From an uncultured Myxococcales bacterium (lineage in GTDB: Bacteria; Myxococcota_A; Polyangia; Palsa-1104; JAEUJZ01), in assembly GCA_937868485.1 (NCBI GenBank), contig CALMML010000381.1:1-37361 (forward strand): 37,361 nucleotides of DNA. Reading direction: 5' to 3'. Below, piece after piece: positions 1 to 8,861 of the stretch; the stretch's first letter is position 1; each line of letters opens with the position of its first letter. The notes below the pieces were generated by a model, which worked only from the letters and a program-made list of their open reading frames with translations, was not told the origin of the DNA and did not search any database. The position numbers were made by a program, and so were the translations under genes.

Positions 1-3000
1 TGATCCCGACGCCGAAACTGGACGATCGGACGTACGCCGATATCATCGCCGAGGCCATTCGGCTGATTCCTAGGTACTGTCCAGAGTGGACGAACCACAA
101 TCCCTCTGATCCGGGTATCACCATCTTGGAGCTCTGTTCATGGATGACAGAGCTGATTCTGTATCGACTCAACAAGGTTCCAGAGAAGAACTATCTGACC
201 TTCCTGGACATGCTTGGAATCAAGCTTCAGGCTGCACAGCCAGCCCGAGCGCTCCTGACGTTCAAGCTCGCGGAAGGAGTCGAGCGTCAGACGATTCGTC
301 GTGGTCTGCAGGTATCGACTCCGCAGGCCGATGAGGAAGATGCAGTTCTGTTCGAGACGCAGCGTGATCTGACCGTGATCAGCGCAAACCTCGATCGCTG
401 CTTTTCCTATTTCGATGAAGCGTATTCCGATAACTCTCCCTATCTGCAAGGAGAGCGTACGGAAGGATTCCTGGCGTTCGCAGGTGCCGAGCGTGTGGAT
501 CGCTTCATCTACCTGGGTGATGAGCGGCTCATCGGAGTCAATGACTCGACGGTGCTACGACTCCGTTTGACGGCTCCTGAGCATGGCGGACGCGATCTGG
601 CGCGGCTCCTGAACTGGGAATACTGGAACGGAAGACGCTGGCGCGAGCTGACGCTTTCACAGCTGGAAGTAGAGCGCGGCGAAGTCATTTTCCAAGGCGT
701 GGTCGATATGCAAAAGACCACGGTAAACGGGCTGGAAACGTACTGGATCCGAGGACGACTGGCGGAAGTTCCGCGCTCTGCTGCGGAGACAGAAGTCGAT
801 ACCGTTCGCGGAATCATCGAGGTGACGGGAGAAGGAATTCTTCCTGATCAGGCGTTTGCCAACCTGGATAACAACGTCTTTATTGCGCTGGATCTTGGCA
901 AGAACGTTCATCCGTTTGGCACAGAGCCAAAGCCAGATCACGTCCTGTATTTGGCATCGCAGGAAGCGCTCAGTCAGCTTGGTGTGCTGGTCGAGATCGA
1001 TTTTGCGCTGAGCGATCCGCAGATTGCGCCGCCTCCCAAAGCGAGTGATGACCTCATCATGTCGTGGGAGTACTTCGATGGAAAGAAGTGGCGGATCTTA
1101 GGAAAGAGCACTCCATCGGGAAAGCCGCCGCAGGGTTGGGAACAGAGCGTGCTTGGTTTTGTCGACGGAACCAACGCGTTTACCAAGGGCGGAACGGTGC
1201 GCTTCAATCGCCCTGCGGATTTGCAGCCGGGCGAAGTGACGGGCGAGCCAAACTACTGGATTCGCATCCGCATCGAGCAAGGTGACTTCGGTGTTCCGGG
1301 CGCGTACATGCTCGACAATGACAAGTGGGTTTGGCGTGATGAGCGTCCGCTGAAGCCGCCTGCGTTCAAGAGCATCGGGATTCGCTATCAAACGGATCTC
1401 GATCACATCAAATACTTCGTTTCCTATAACGACTTTCGGTATCGCGATCACTCCGAAGAGGAGAAAAACGAATACCGACCGTTCCAGCCTTTCCAGGCAA
1501 TTGCCGACGAAGGCGCAGCCGTGTATCTGGGATTCGATCAGCGTCTTCCCAATGAGACGATGAGCCTGTATTTCCAGTTCCAAGAGAGCACGGTTCTGGA
1601 ACAGGACTTCGCGCACGCAGAGCACCTGACGCAGTACTACGAAAAGCGAAAGACGATTTGGGAACCCGAGCAGCGCATCGCTTGGGAGTACTACAACGGA
1701 AGGGCTTGGGTGACGCTGGTTGTTGCGGACGGATCCAAGAACTTTACGGAGTCCGGGTTTATCGACTTTGTCGGCCCGGACGATATGGAAAAGTCGCTCA
1801 AGTTTACCGAAGACCGCTTCTGGATTCGGGCTCGACTGGAGATGGGTGGCTACATCAAGCCGCCGCGTATCCGTCGCATCCTGCAAAACACGGTCGAGGT
1901 GGCCAACGTCCGTACCGTTCGCGATGAGATCCTCGGTTCGTCGGATGGCACGCCGCTACAGAGCTATACGCTGCTACACGGACCGCTGCTCGGTGGACAG
2001 GTCATCGAGGTTCGGGAACGCGAAGAGCCGATTGCCGATGAGATCGAAGAGCTGGGCGAAAACGCGGTGCGTGTCGCCGAAGATCGCGAAGGCGGCTACA
2101 TGGTCCGCTGGAAGGAAGTCGAGAGCTTCTTCGAGTCGGTTCCCAAGTCGCGTCACTACATCATCGATCCGCTGACTCGGCAGGTGCGGTTTGGCGACGG
2201 CATTCGCGGCATGGTTCCGCCGGTCAGTCGCAACACCGTGATCGCCAATGAGTATCGCGTCGGTGGTGGCAGCAAAGGCAACGTCAATGCCTTTACGCTG
2301 ACGTCGCTGACTCGAGCGGTTCCGTACATCGAAAAGGTCTACAACGTCCTTCCTGCCGTCGGTGGAGCGGACGCGGAAACGGTCGAGCAGGCCAAAGAGC
2401 GCGCACCGCTGCAGATCAAGAGCCGCGATCGCGCGGTGACGGCGGAAGACTTCGAGACGCTGGCGATGCGATCGACGACGAGCATTGCGCGGGCCAAAGC
2501 GCTGTCGTCCGACGATCAAGCGGGTCACGTTCACTTGGTCATCATCCCGCGTGGCGACGAAAAGAACCTGGATCTGACGCGCAAGCTGGTTCCGCCGCCG
2601 GAGCTGTGTCGGTTTGTGCGCAACTACCTGGATGAGCGACGGCTGATCACGACGATCCTCGACGTGACCAAGCCGGATTATGTGGAGATCTCGCTGAAGA
2701 TCACGCTGATCCGCCGCACCGTCGGTCAGAGCGAGCGTCTGCGCACCGAGATCGAGCAGCGCCTGCGTCGATATCTGCATCCGCTCGTCGGTGGCAAAGA
2801 TGGCAAGGGCTGGCCGTTTGGTCGTCCGGTGTATCGCACCGATCTCGTCCACATGGTCGAAGACATTCCCGGCATCGAAGCGATTGAGTCGATCCAAATC
2901 TACGACGAGGATCGTCGCATCAACGTCGATAGCGTGCGGCTCAAGGACGACGAGCTGCCCCATGTCGTCAACGTCGCTGTCGTCGAGCGCGTCCGTCAGG

Positions 3001-3011
3001 AGATGATCTGA
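1..3011 (+). CDS. Baseplate J-type wedge protein of a contractile injection system (5' end cut by window)
   Basis: The reading frame is open from base 3. Bases 1-2 are TG, so they may be the end of the ATG/GTG start codon; the visible protein starts IPTPKLDDRTYADI, which is how such proteins usually begin. About 1002 residues are visible. The N-terminal part (LIPRYCPEW, NHNPSDPGIT, YRLNKVPEKNY) and a baseplate_J-like core around residues 770-900 (VGGADAET, SRDRAVTAEDFE) match the large 'putative baseplate assembly protein' family (TIGR02243 type). This family forms the baseplate wedge in eCIS particles. The middle contains three copies of a W-E-Y-x-x-G-x-x-W module near residues 205, 355 and 561. 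The stop overlaps the next start by one base (TGATG), so the two are probably translationally coupled. The family assignment is firm; the class of particle (eCIS rather than prophage) is inferred from the neighbours. Confidence 0.9.
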   Translation, partial: IPTPKLDDRTYADIIAEAIRLIPRYCPEWTNHNPSDPGITILELCSWMTELILYRLNKVPEKNYLTFLDMLGIKLQAAQPARALLTFKLAEGVERQTIRRGLQVSTPQADEEDAVLFETQRDLTVISANLDRCFSYFDEAYSDNSPYLQGERTEGFLAFAGAERVDRFIYLGDERLIGVNDSTVLRLRLTAPEHGGRDLARLLNWEYWNGRRWRELTLSQLEVERGEVIFQGVVDMQKTTVNGLETYWIRGRLAEVPRSAAETEVDTVRGIIEVTGEGILPDQAFANLDNNVFIALDLGKNVHPFGTEPKPDHVLYLASQEALSQLGVLVEIDFALSDPQIAPPPKASDDLIMSWEYFDGKKWRILGKSTPSGKPPQGWEQSVLGFVDGTNAFTKGGTVRFNRPADLQPGEVTGEPNYWIRIRIEQGDFGVPGAYMLDNDKWVWRDERPLKPPAFKSIGIRYQTDLDHIKYFVSYNDFRYRDHSEEEKNEYRPFQPFQAIADEGAAVYLGFDQRLPNETMSLYFQFQESTVLEQDFAHAEHLTQYYEKRKTIWEPEQRIAWEYYNGRAWVTLVVADGSKNFTESGFIDFVGPDDMEKSLKFTEDRFWIRARLEMGGYIKPPRIRRILQNTVEVANVRTVRDEILGSSDGTPLQSYTLLHGPLLGGQVIEVREREEPIADEIEELGENAVRVAEDREGGYMVRWKEVESFFESVPKSRHYIIDPLTRQVRFGDGIRGMVPPVSRNTVIANEYRVGGGSKGNVNAFTLTSLTRAVPYIEKVYNVLPAVGGADAETVEQAKERAPLQIKSRDRAVTAEDFETLAMRSTTSIARAKALSSDDQAGHVHLVIIPRGDEKNLDLTRKLVPPPELCRFVRNYLDERRLITTILDVTKPDYVEISLKITLIRRTVGQSERLRTEIEQRLRRYLHPLVGGKDGKGWPFGRPVYRTDLVHMVEDIPGIEAIESIQIYDEDRRINVDSVRLKDDELPHVVNVAVVERVRQEMI

Positions 3012-4753
3012 TGCTGCAAGAGCGCGAGCCGATGCAGCGTCGCCTGGTCCGCGTTCCTGACGTGGTTGGGCTGAACCTGCAGAAGGCTCTGCTACTGATT
3101 CAGCACGCTGGCCTGAAGGTCGGCGCGGTGCTGTACAAAGAAAGCTACGAGGAAAAGGACACCATCCTCGAGCAGAAGCCGCAGCGTGGGCAGATGGTCT
3201 ACGCGTCGGACGAAGTGACGCTGTGGACCTCGCGTGAGAGCTACATCAAGTGGCTGCCCGCGATCTATCAGCGATCCGATGCGACGGGACGAAACTATGT
3301 CCGCGATCTGCTGTGGGTGATTCAGCACCTGTTTGGGTCGATCGAGACGATGCTCGATACGATCCACCTGTTCTTTGACTCGTACGAGACGCCCGAGCAC
3401 TTCCTTCCGTGGCTGGCTGCCTGGTCGGCGATGATCCTGGAGCCGGACTGGCCCGTTTCGAAGAAGCGACGGCTGATCAAAAAAGCGATGGAGCTGTATC
3501 GGCTGCGCGGCACGGTGCGCGGTCTGAAGCTGTTCATTTCGCTGTTTACGGGCTTTGAGCCGCATCTGGCGGAAAACGAGTGGCCGTTTAACGGCTTCCG
3601 CATTGGTATTTCTTCGACGGTGGGCATCGACACGGTGATCCTACCGCCCGTCGACAAAGCGCACTCGTTCGTCGTGGTGATGCCGCACAAGTTCAAGGAC
3701 GTCACCAGCCAGTCGATCATCCGTCTCCATGAGATCATCGAGATGGAAAAGCCGTCGCACAGCACGTACATGCTGAAGTTCGAGGATCCTCGTCAGGCCG
3801 TCGAGGAGCGCGAGTTCTATCGCATCGGCGTGACGTCGGGCGTAAACGTCGGACAGGAAGTGGTGACGCCGCTGCCGATGGATGCAGAGACGGGCGAGCC
3901 GGACTATCCGAAAGAGCCGGTGATGCCGCCGCCGCCGCCGAATCCGTCGGTGTACGAGCTGTTCGGAACCAAGAAGCGACAGCTCCCGCCGATCGTGGGA
4001 GCGGCCAAAGCCGACAATGCTCCCGTCGAAGGTCGCGAAGTTACGTCGAGCAAGTATGGCTTCGAAGGTGCGCGTGAGTTCCGTCTCGACGACATCATGA
4101 AAGAGCTGCTGGCCCGCGCTGGGCTAGAGAATAGCGTCGATGTGTCCGTTGAAACAGGCTCGGGCACAGGCTCGGGCACTGGCGCAGACACGGGCGGAAC
4201 AAGCAGCGTGGTGCTGGAAGAGCTGGCCAAGACCGATGTGGGCCAGGCTTCGGGCGATGAAGCGCTGCTGGAGTCGTCACTGCTCGTTTCAGACGGTGGA
4301 GATGCCAAGGTCGAGACGCCCAGTGTGGCTGTGAGCGAGCCGGTAAGCGACGAGAGCGGCAAGACGCCCGTGACAGAGCCCGCGACCGCGATGACAGACG
4401 AGGAACAAGACATTCCTCGCGCGGGGCTTGGGGCCACCGTCGAAGGCGGCGTCAAAGGCCAAAAGCCCAAGGTCGATATCGACGTAAGCGTCGAGGAGAT
4501 TGGCGGCGACGAGATCGAAGAGGTCAGCGCCGACGACTGGCTGCAAGTAGCCGAAGCAGAGACGGAACAAAAGCCGCAGAGCAAGCCGCCAAGCGATCCG
4601 GTGGCCAAGGTCAGCGGCACGGCCAGCGTCGAAGGCAACGTCCAGACGGGCGGGCCTCGAGTCGAAATCGAGATCGAGAAGCGCGAAGTTCCAAGTGATG
4701 AAGGCCCCGCGCCAAGCGGCAGCGACAAGCCTTCCGACGGTTCCAAGAAATAG
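3011..4753 (+). CDS. Phage-tail (gpI/TIGR02242-like) baseplate protein with N-terminal PASTA domain
   Basis: This is a 580-residue protein. Residues about 13-73 look like a PASTA domain (VRVPDVVGLNLQKA, a hydrophobic strand, then LEQKPQRGQMV). PASTA domains normally bind peptidoglycan or beta-lactams in PknB-type kinases and PBPs. Residues about 77-200 carry the hallmark of the TIGR02242 tail domain (WLPAIYQ, FLPWLAAW, RLRGTVRGLKLFI), which in eCIS is the second wedge component beside the J protein. From about residue 290 the protein is acidic and low complexity (Gly/Ser/Thr-rich and PPPPPNP stretches). Near the C-terminus a short motif VEGxVxxxxPxVxI occurs twice. The start overlaps the preceding stop, and AGGAG lies just upstream inside the previous gene. 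A wall-binding module on a baseplate protein is unusual and may help anchor or orient the particle; that role is inference. Confidence 0.85.
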   Translation: MLQEREPMQRRLVRVPDVVGLNLQKALLLIQHAGLKVGAVLYKESYEEKDTILEQKPQRGQMVYASDEVTLWTSRESYIKWLPAIYQRSDATGRNYVRDLLWVIQHLFGSIETMLDTIHLFFDSYETPEHFLPWLAAWSAMILEPDWPVSKKRRLIKKAMELYRLRGTVRGLKLFISLFTGFEPHLAENEWPFNGFRIGISSTVGIDTVILPPVDKAHSFVVVMPHKFKDVTSQSIIRLHEIIEMEKPSHSTYMLKFEDPRQAVEEREFYRIGVTSGVNVGQEVVTPLPMDAETGEPDYPKEPVMPPPPPNPSVYELFGTKKRQLPPIVGAAKADNAPVEGREVTSSKYGFEGAREFRLDDIMKELLARAGLENSVDVSVETGSGTGSGTGADTGGTSSVVLEELAKTDVGQASGDEALLESSLLVSDGGDAKVETPSVAVSEPVSDESGKTPVTEPATAMTDEEQDIPRAGLGATVEGGVKGQKPKVDIDVSVEEIGGDEIEEVSADDWLQVAEAETEQKPQSKPPSDPVAKVSGTASVEGNVQTGGPRVEIEIEKREVPSDEGPAPSGSDKPSDGSKK

Positions 4754-4788
4754 GAAACTTCTAACCAGGGTTCCCAGCGAGGGGCACG

Positions 4789-6426
4789 ATGGCGACTGAG
4801 AGTGAGAGCAAAGTCAAGGGCTTCAAGCGGATCAACTTCTTTAAGGGCTTTCTCACCACCGAGCACGATTGGAACGATGCCGAGCGGTACCACATCGAGA
4901 AGCGCCGTCTGCACAACAAGATGATGCACGCTCCGGGCGTGGTCTTCGGTTTCAGCGGCGATCTCAAGGTGACTGCGCGTCCTCGTGGCGATCTGTCGGT
5001 CGAGATTCAGCCCGGCTACGCCGTCGACGGTCAGGGTCGAGACCTGATGCTGTGGGACGCCGAGATCAAGACGCTTGTCCTCGAAGAGTACAAGCTGCCG
5101 CAGACCATCTACATCGTGCTGCGCTACTACGAGCAAGAAACCGACTTTATCGCCTACAAAGAAAACGCGGCGTATAAGGGGCATCGGCGGATTCTCGAGG
5201 GCTGTAAGGTCGAGATCTCGCAGACTGCGCCGGACATTCGTGAAGAAGTCGAGCTTGCGCGGATTTTGCTTGACAAAAACGCAACTCGTATCCGTGACGC
5301 GCGCGATCCGAATGAGCCGAAGGCCAACGAGATCGATCTGCGCTTTGTGCCTCGCGCGGGTGTGGCGGGATCGTCGATCGATCCGGTGCTGCGGATTCGC
5401 TTGGCGCTGCTGCTCGATCGGCTGCGTCGGCTGCTGCTGGCGATGGCGCGCGACAACAAGGTGGAAACGGCGCACGACGCGCTGGCGGGCGTGATTGCGG
5501 CGCAGACGCTGCACACGGCGGACCTGCTCGACAACCGCAACGGTCACGAGATCCTGAACATGCTGGTTCAGCTTCAGGACGAGCTGACCAAGGATGTCGA
5601 GGTCAACCACCCGCAGCTTGGTCAGAAGAAAGAGTTCGGCAACTACAAAAAGAACCTGGAGATCGTCCGGGGACTGCTCGGCGAGCGTCGCAATACGCCA
5701 GAGGCGTTCGACAACATGCTCGTCTACATGGCCAAAGGTGCCGAGGAGCTTGCGCCGCTGTACGGTGGCGAAGCGACGGATTCGGGACCGCCGACGCCGG
5801 GTCCGGTGCAGACGGTTCCTTCCGACGATGGTCAGAAGGCCAAGGTCGAAGCCGCCGACAAGGACAAAAAGCCGCGTGGCAGCTACGGTCCGAACGAGAT
5901 CCCGCCCGACGACATGGAGCGGATCAAGGGCATCTCCGAGCAGGATCTGCCGATGGAGCTGGAGATCAACGGCGAGACCTGGGTCCGCATCGACATGATC
6001 AAGGTCATGGACACCGACTCGGAGAGCGCCCACGACCTGAAGATCCAAGAGGCGCGCGACTCGTACCGATCGCGTCAGCGGCTCAAGTATCCCGACGGCA
6101 AGTCGCTCGAAGACGTCGGTCGTGCGCACGTCTCGGGCTTCGTCACGTACAAGGTCAAAGGCGTCACGCCCGGCAAGCGACTGCTCATCGTCCGTCGCAT
6201 GGACTACGTCTACGGCGACTACTCGCTGGAGTTCGAGGTCGACGGCAAGAAGGCGGGCGTCTGCGAGTGTCCCGGCACCGACCGCATCAACCGCTGGCGC
6301 AACTGGCCGCACATTGTGCCCGCCGAGTTTGTGGTGCGCGCGGAGCCGAACGTGAAGCAAATCGCCGTCACAGCCGGTCGCGACATCAACATGTTCCGTT
6401 ACTGGTTCTACCAGCCGAGGCAATAA
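4789..6426 (+). CDS. Tail-associated structural protein with C-terminal beta-rich domain (eCIS accessory)
   Basis: A 545-residue protein preceded by GAGGGG eight bases before the ATG. Its first 160 residues (FFKGFLTTEHDW, AERYHIEKRRLHNK, GVVFGF, VEIQPGYAVDGQGRDL) resemble a segment I recall from proteins encoded beside eCIS and tail baseplate genes in several bacterial groups, whose exact role is not established to my knowledge. Residues about 200-275 are helical and Leu/Arg-rich. A charged linker follows. The last 105 residues (GKRLLIVRRMDY, GDYSLEFEVDGKKAG, WRNWPHIVPAEFVV) look like a beta-sandwich similar to galactose-binding or DUF2961-type folds, so it could be a receptor- or carbohydrate-binding tip, or a spoke linking baseplate to fibre. 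Position directly after two baseplate genes supports a structural role. The precise function is unknown. Confidence 0.65.
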   Translation: MATESESKVKGFKRINFFKGFLTTEHDWNDAERYHIEKRRLHNKMMHAPGVVFGFSGDLKVTARPRGDLSVEIQPGYAVDGQGRDLMLWDAEIKTLVLEEYKLPQTIYIVLRYYEQETDFIAYKENAAYKGHRRILEGCKVEISQTAPDIREEVELARILLDKNATRIRDARDPNEPKANEIDLRFVPRAGVAGSSIDPVLRIRLALLLDRLRRLLLAMARDNKVETAHDALAGVIAAQTLHTADLLDNRNGHEILNMLVQLQDELTKDVEVNHPQLGQKKEFGNYKKNLEIVRGLLGERRNTPEAFDNMLVYMAKGAEELAPLYGGEATDSGPPTPGPVQTVPSDDGQKAKVEAADKDKKPRGSYGPNEIPPDDMERIKGISEQDLPMELEINGETWVRIDMIKVMDTDSESAHDLKIQEARDSYRSRQRLKYPDGKSLEDVGRAHVSGFVTYKVKGVTPGKRLLIVRRMDYVYGDYSLEFEVDGKKAGVCECPGTDRINRWRNWPHIVPAEFVVRAEPNVKQIAVTAGRDINMFRYWFYQPRQ

Positions 6427-6443
6427 GGTAAGCTGGACAGGCC

Positions 6444-7343
6444 ATGTTTATAGACAGGCTATTAGACACAATCCTTAGGCCCTTCCGCGAGCTCTGGGGC
6501 TACTTCAGCCGAGTCCGGGGCATCCAGACGGGCATCGTGAGTGATGTTCACCGCGTGCGCAACGTCGGCGATTACGCGCGCAGTGAAGTCGGCCAGATCA
6601 AAAACATGGTCGTGGCGCCCGGCCAGTTGTTGCCGGGCTACGGGCAGGCGCAGCAAGCGGCGCAGATGCCCCACATGGCGCAGCAACAGGCGGAAAAGAA
6701 AAAGATGGGCTGGTCGTTTCCCTGGAGCAAAAAGACGTGTCCGCGCTGCCAAAATAAGCTGCAGAAGAGCTGGGATCAGTGTCCCTACTGCGGCCAGAAT
6801 CAGAACCAGCCGGTGACTGCTGGTCCCCCTGCGGCGGGTGGGGCTCCTGGGTATGGCGCGCCGGCTCCAGGCTATGGTGGAGCGCCTCCGGGTGGTGGAG
6901 CGCCAGGGTACGGTGCGCCGGGCTATGGAGCGCCTCCAGGGGCTCCGTACGGTGCGCCGATGCCATCACCGGGTGGGGCCGCCAAGACGATCGCGATGGA
7001 TGCGGCGGCGATTGATGCACCGCTGCTGGCAACCGGCGATCGGGCGGAAAACGTCGCATGGCTGGTTCCTCTCGAAGGTGCGCTGACGGGCGAGCTTTTG
7101 CAGATTCGGACCCGCGCGATCATCGGGACGGCGGATGGCTGCGAGGTCAAGCTGTTCGATGCCGCGATCTCGGGTCGTCACGCAGAGATCGTGCTGTCGC
7201 AAGGCAGTCGGTTCCGCATCAACGACCTGGGCTCGCGCAATGGCACGTACGTCAACGACAAGGCGATTGCTTCGACGGAGCTAGTCGACGGCGACAACAT
7301 CCGTCTGGGCCGTACCACCTTCCGCTTCAAGACCAAGCACTAA
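6444..7343 (+). CDS. Zinc ribbon - FHA domain protein
   Basis: A 299-residue cytoplasmic protein. Residues 1-55 are an amphipathic helical region, followed by a Gln-rich linker. A four-cysteine zinc ribbon sits at C99, C102, C113 and C116. Residues about 125-175 are a Gly/Pro/Tyr/Ala linker with repeated GYGAP. A FHA domain occupies about 205-299, with the conserved G228, SGRH (243-246) and N266-G267 of the phosphothreonine-binding surface. Just before the FHA, at residues 181-186, is KTIAMD, which resembles KTVALE at the same place in the next protein. FHA domains bind pThr peptides; in type VI secretion, FHA proteins are assembly switches. It is separated by 17 bases from the tail gene before it and 9 bases from the next gene, so it is in the same operon. 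The regulatory role in the injection system is inferred. Confidence 0.85.
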   Translation: MFIDRLLDTILRPFRELWGYFSRVRGIQTGIVSDVHRVRNVGDYARSEVGQIKNMVVAPGQLLPGYGQAQQAAQMPHMAQQQAEKKKMGWSFPWSKKTCPRCQNKLQKSWDQCPYCGQNQNQPVTAGPPAAGGAPGYGAPAPGYGGAPPGGGAPGYGAPGYGAPPGAPYGAPMPSPGGAAKTIAMDAAAIDAPLLATGDRAENVAWLVPLEGALTGELLQIRTRAIIGTADGCEVKLFDAAISGRHAEIVLSQGSRFRINDLGSRNGTYVNDKAIASTELVDGDNIRLGRTTFRFKTKH

Positions 7344-7352
7344 AGGCAGATC

Positions 7353-8843
7353 ATGCAGCGGCGATCCTTTCATCGGATGACTTCGGGTTTTTTGGCGACC
7401 AGGCTGTGGGCGTTCGCGCTTTCGACGCTCGTGGTCTTGTGTGCGCTGCTCGGGCCTGCGCCGTCGTATGCGCAGAATGCCAAGCTTCGTCTGGAGCGCT
7501 TTGGCTTCGACAAGCTTCCCGATTTGAAGGTGTACATCACCTACGTCGAGGAAGACGGCACCGTCATCGCCGGACGACAAGCGTCGGACTTCAAGCTTCA
7601 GGTGGACTCGATCGACCAGGGCGCCGGGCGCGTCATCACGTCGTTTGATCAGGCCAAAGAGCCGATCTACGTGATGGCGGTCGTACAAGTCGGTGGCGCG
7701 GTCGATGAGCGCGTGATCGCCGAGGTCAAAGGCGGTCTGCGTCGCGTCAACGATGCCGTCGGTAGCACGCCGGGCGGTCGCATGGGCATCTTGTCCTACG
7801 CCGACAAGACCAACCGCATCATCGAGTTTGGCACCAGCACCGAAGTCGACGCAGGCATTGGCAAGCTGGCGCTGGAGACGGAAGCGAGCGAGTCGCACAT
7901 GCTCGACGCGGTGCGGACGGCGATCGATCTTCTGAAGCAGCAGGAAAAGGGTCGGCGCAAGCTGATCATCCTGGTGTCCGACGGCATCGACGTAAACAAC
8001 GAGAAGAAAAACTTCACCGAAATCGGCAACCGCGCGCAGCTTGGCGGAATCGTCATCGACACCGTCGGCTACAACGCGTTTGATGCCTCGAAGCTGCGCA
8101 ACCTGCAGGAAATGACCAAGCGCTGCTACGGCACCGATCGTGTGGCGAAGGCTCCGACGGAAATTGGTCCGAAGCTCGATGGCATCGTCGACGAAGTGCA
8201 GAGGCAGTACATCGTGCAGTTTCCGCTCACGATCGTCGGTGACGACCAAGATCACCTGTTTCAGGTGACGCACGAAGCGGGCGGCAAGCCGGTCTACAGC
8301 AACACGATTCAGGAAAAGCTGCTGTCGAAGGCTCCGGTGAGCGCGGCTCCGGCTCCGAAGGAAAAGAGCAAGTGGTGGCTGTATGCGCTGATTGCGGCGG
8401 GTGTGCTCGGAGCGATTCTGATCGCGCTGAAGCTGCGCAAAAAGCCCGTCGATGCAGCACCGGCTCCGGCTCCGCAGCCTGGCAAGTCGGATGCACCAGC
8501 GCCTCGGATGAGCAACAAGACGGTGGCTCTGGAGGCCGCTGGCGACATCACGATGGGCTGGGTGATGGGCCTGACGGGCAAGTACAAGGATGTGACGTTC
8601 AAGCTCAAGGATCGCTCGGTGATTGGCACGGCGCCCGACTGCGACATTGTGATCGAGGACGGCTTTATGTCGCACCGTCACTGCGAGATCCGCAAAGTCG
8701 ATGGCGGTTTCAAGCTGGTGGACCTGGGCGCAACCAACGGCGTGGTCGTCAACGACAAGCGAGTGAAGGAACACTTCCTCGTCGACAACGACAACTTCCG
8801 GCTGGGTCGCACCGAGTTCAAGTTCAAGTCGATCTTCGGCTAG
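7353..8843 (+). CDS. Secreted vWA domain - transmembrane - cytoplasmic FHA protein
   Basis: A 496-residue protein. It has an N-terminal signal peptide (hydrophobic 17-33, PSYAQ cleavage region near 40), a von Willebrand A-type domain at about 105-285, a single membrane helix at 341-360 followed by KLRKK, a Pro/Ala linker, and a C-terminal FHA at about 402-496 (SHRH 440-443, N462-G463). The topology puts the vWA outside the cytoplasmic membrane and the FHA inside, so it could relay an external binding event to a phospho-dependent partner. The first MIDAS motif of vWA (DxSxS) is not present: the strand reads VVQVGGAV. The later Asp in LVSDG (210) is kept. Metal-dependent ligand binding may therefore be lost. 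KTVALE at 389-394 precedes the FHA as in the upstream protein. It is tightly spaced with its neighbours. Confidence 0.85.
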   Translation: MQRRSFHRMTSGFLATRLWAFALSTLVVLCALLGPAPSYAQNAKLRLERFGFDKLPDLKVYITYVEEDGTVIAGRQASDFKLQVDSIDQGAGRVITSFDQAKEPIYVMAVVQVGGAVDERVIAEVKGGLRRVNDAVGSTPGGRMGILSYADKTNRIIEFGTSTEVDAGIGKLALETEASESHMLDAVRTAIDLLKQQEKGRRKLIILVSDGIDVNNEKKNFTEIGNRAQLGGIVIDTVGYNAFDASKLRNLQEMTKRCYGTDRVAKAPTEIGPKLDGIVDEVQRQYIVQFPLTIVGDDQDHLFQVTHEAGGKPVYSNTIQEKLLSKAPVSAAPAPKEKSKWWLYALIAAGVLGAILIALKLRKKPVDAAPAPAPQPGKSDAPAPRMSNKTVALEAAGDITMGWVMGLTGKYKDVTFKLKDRSVIGTAPDCDIVIEDGFMSHRHCEIRKVDGGFKLVDLGATNGVVVNDKRVKEHFLVDNDNFRLGRTEFKFKSIFG

Positions 8844-8861
8844 CGACGGGGAGCGATCGCG

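Noticed and set aside
3904-6423. An 839-codon open frame on the - strand across the tail genes
   Set aside because: It runs antisense to two convincing tail genes; GC-rich third positions keep this frame open. The protein is Arg/Leu/Val-rich without any family motif.
1-6426. Type VI secretion locus
   Set aside because: No TssJLM, TssK or ClpV-type genes are seen; the J/gpI-type proteins belong to TIGR02243/TIGR02242 eCIS-like families. Only the FHA theme is shared with T6SS.
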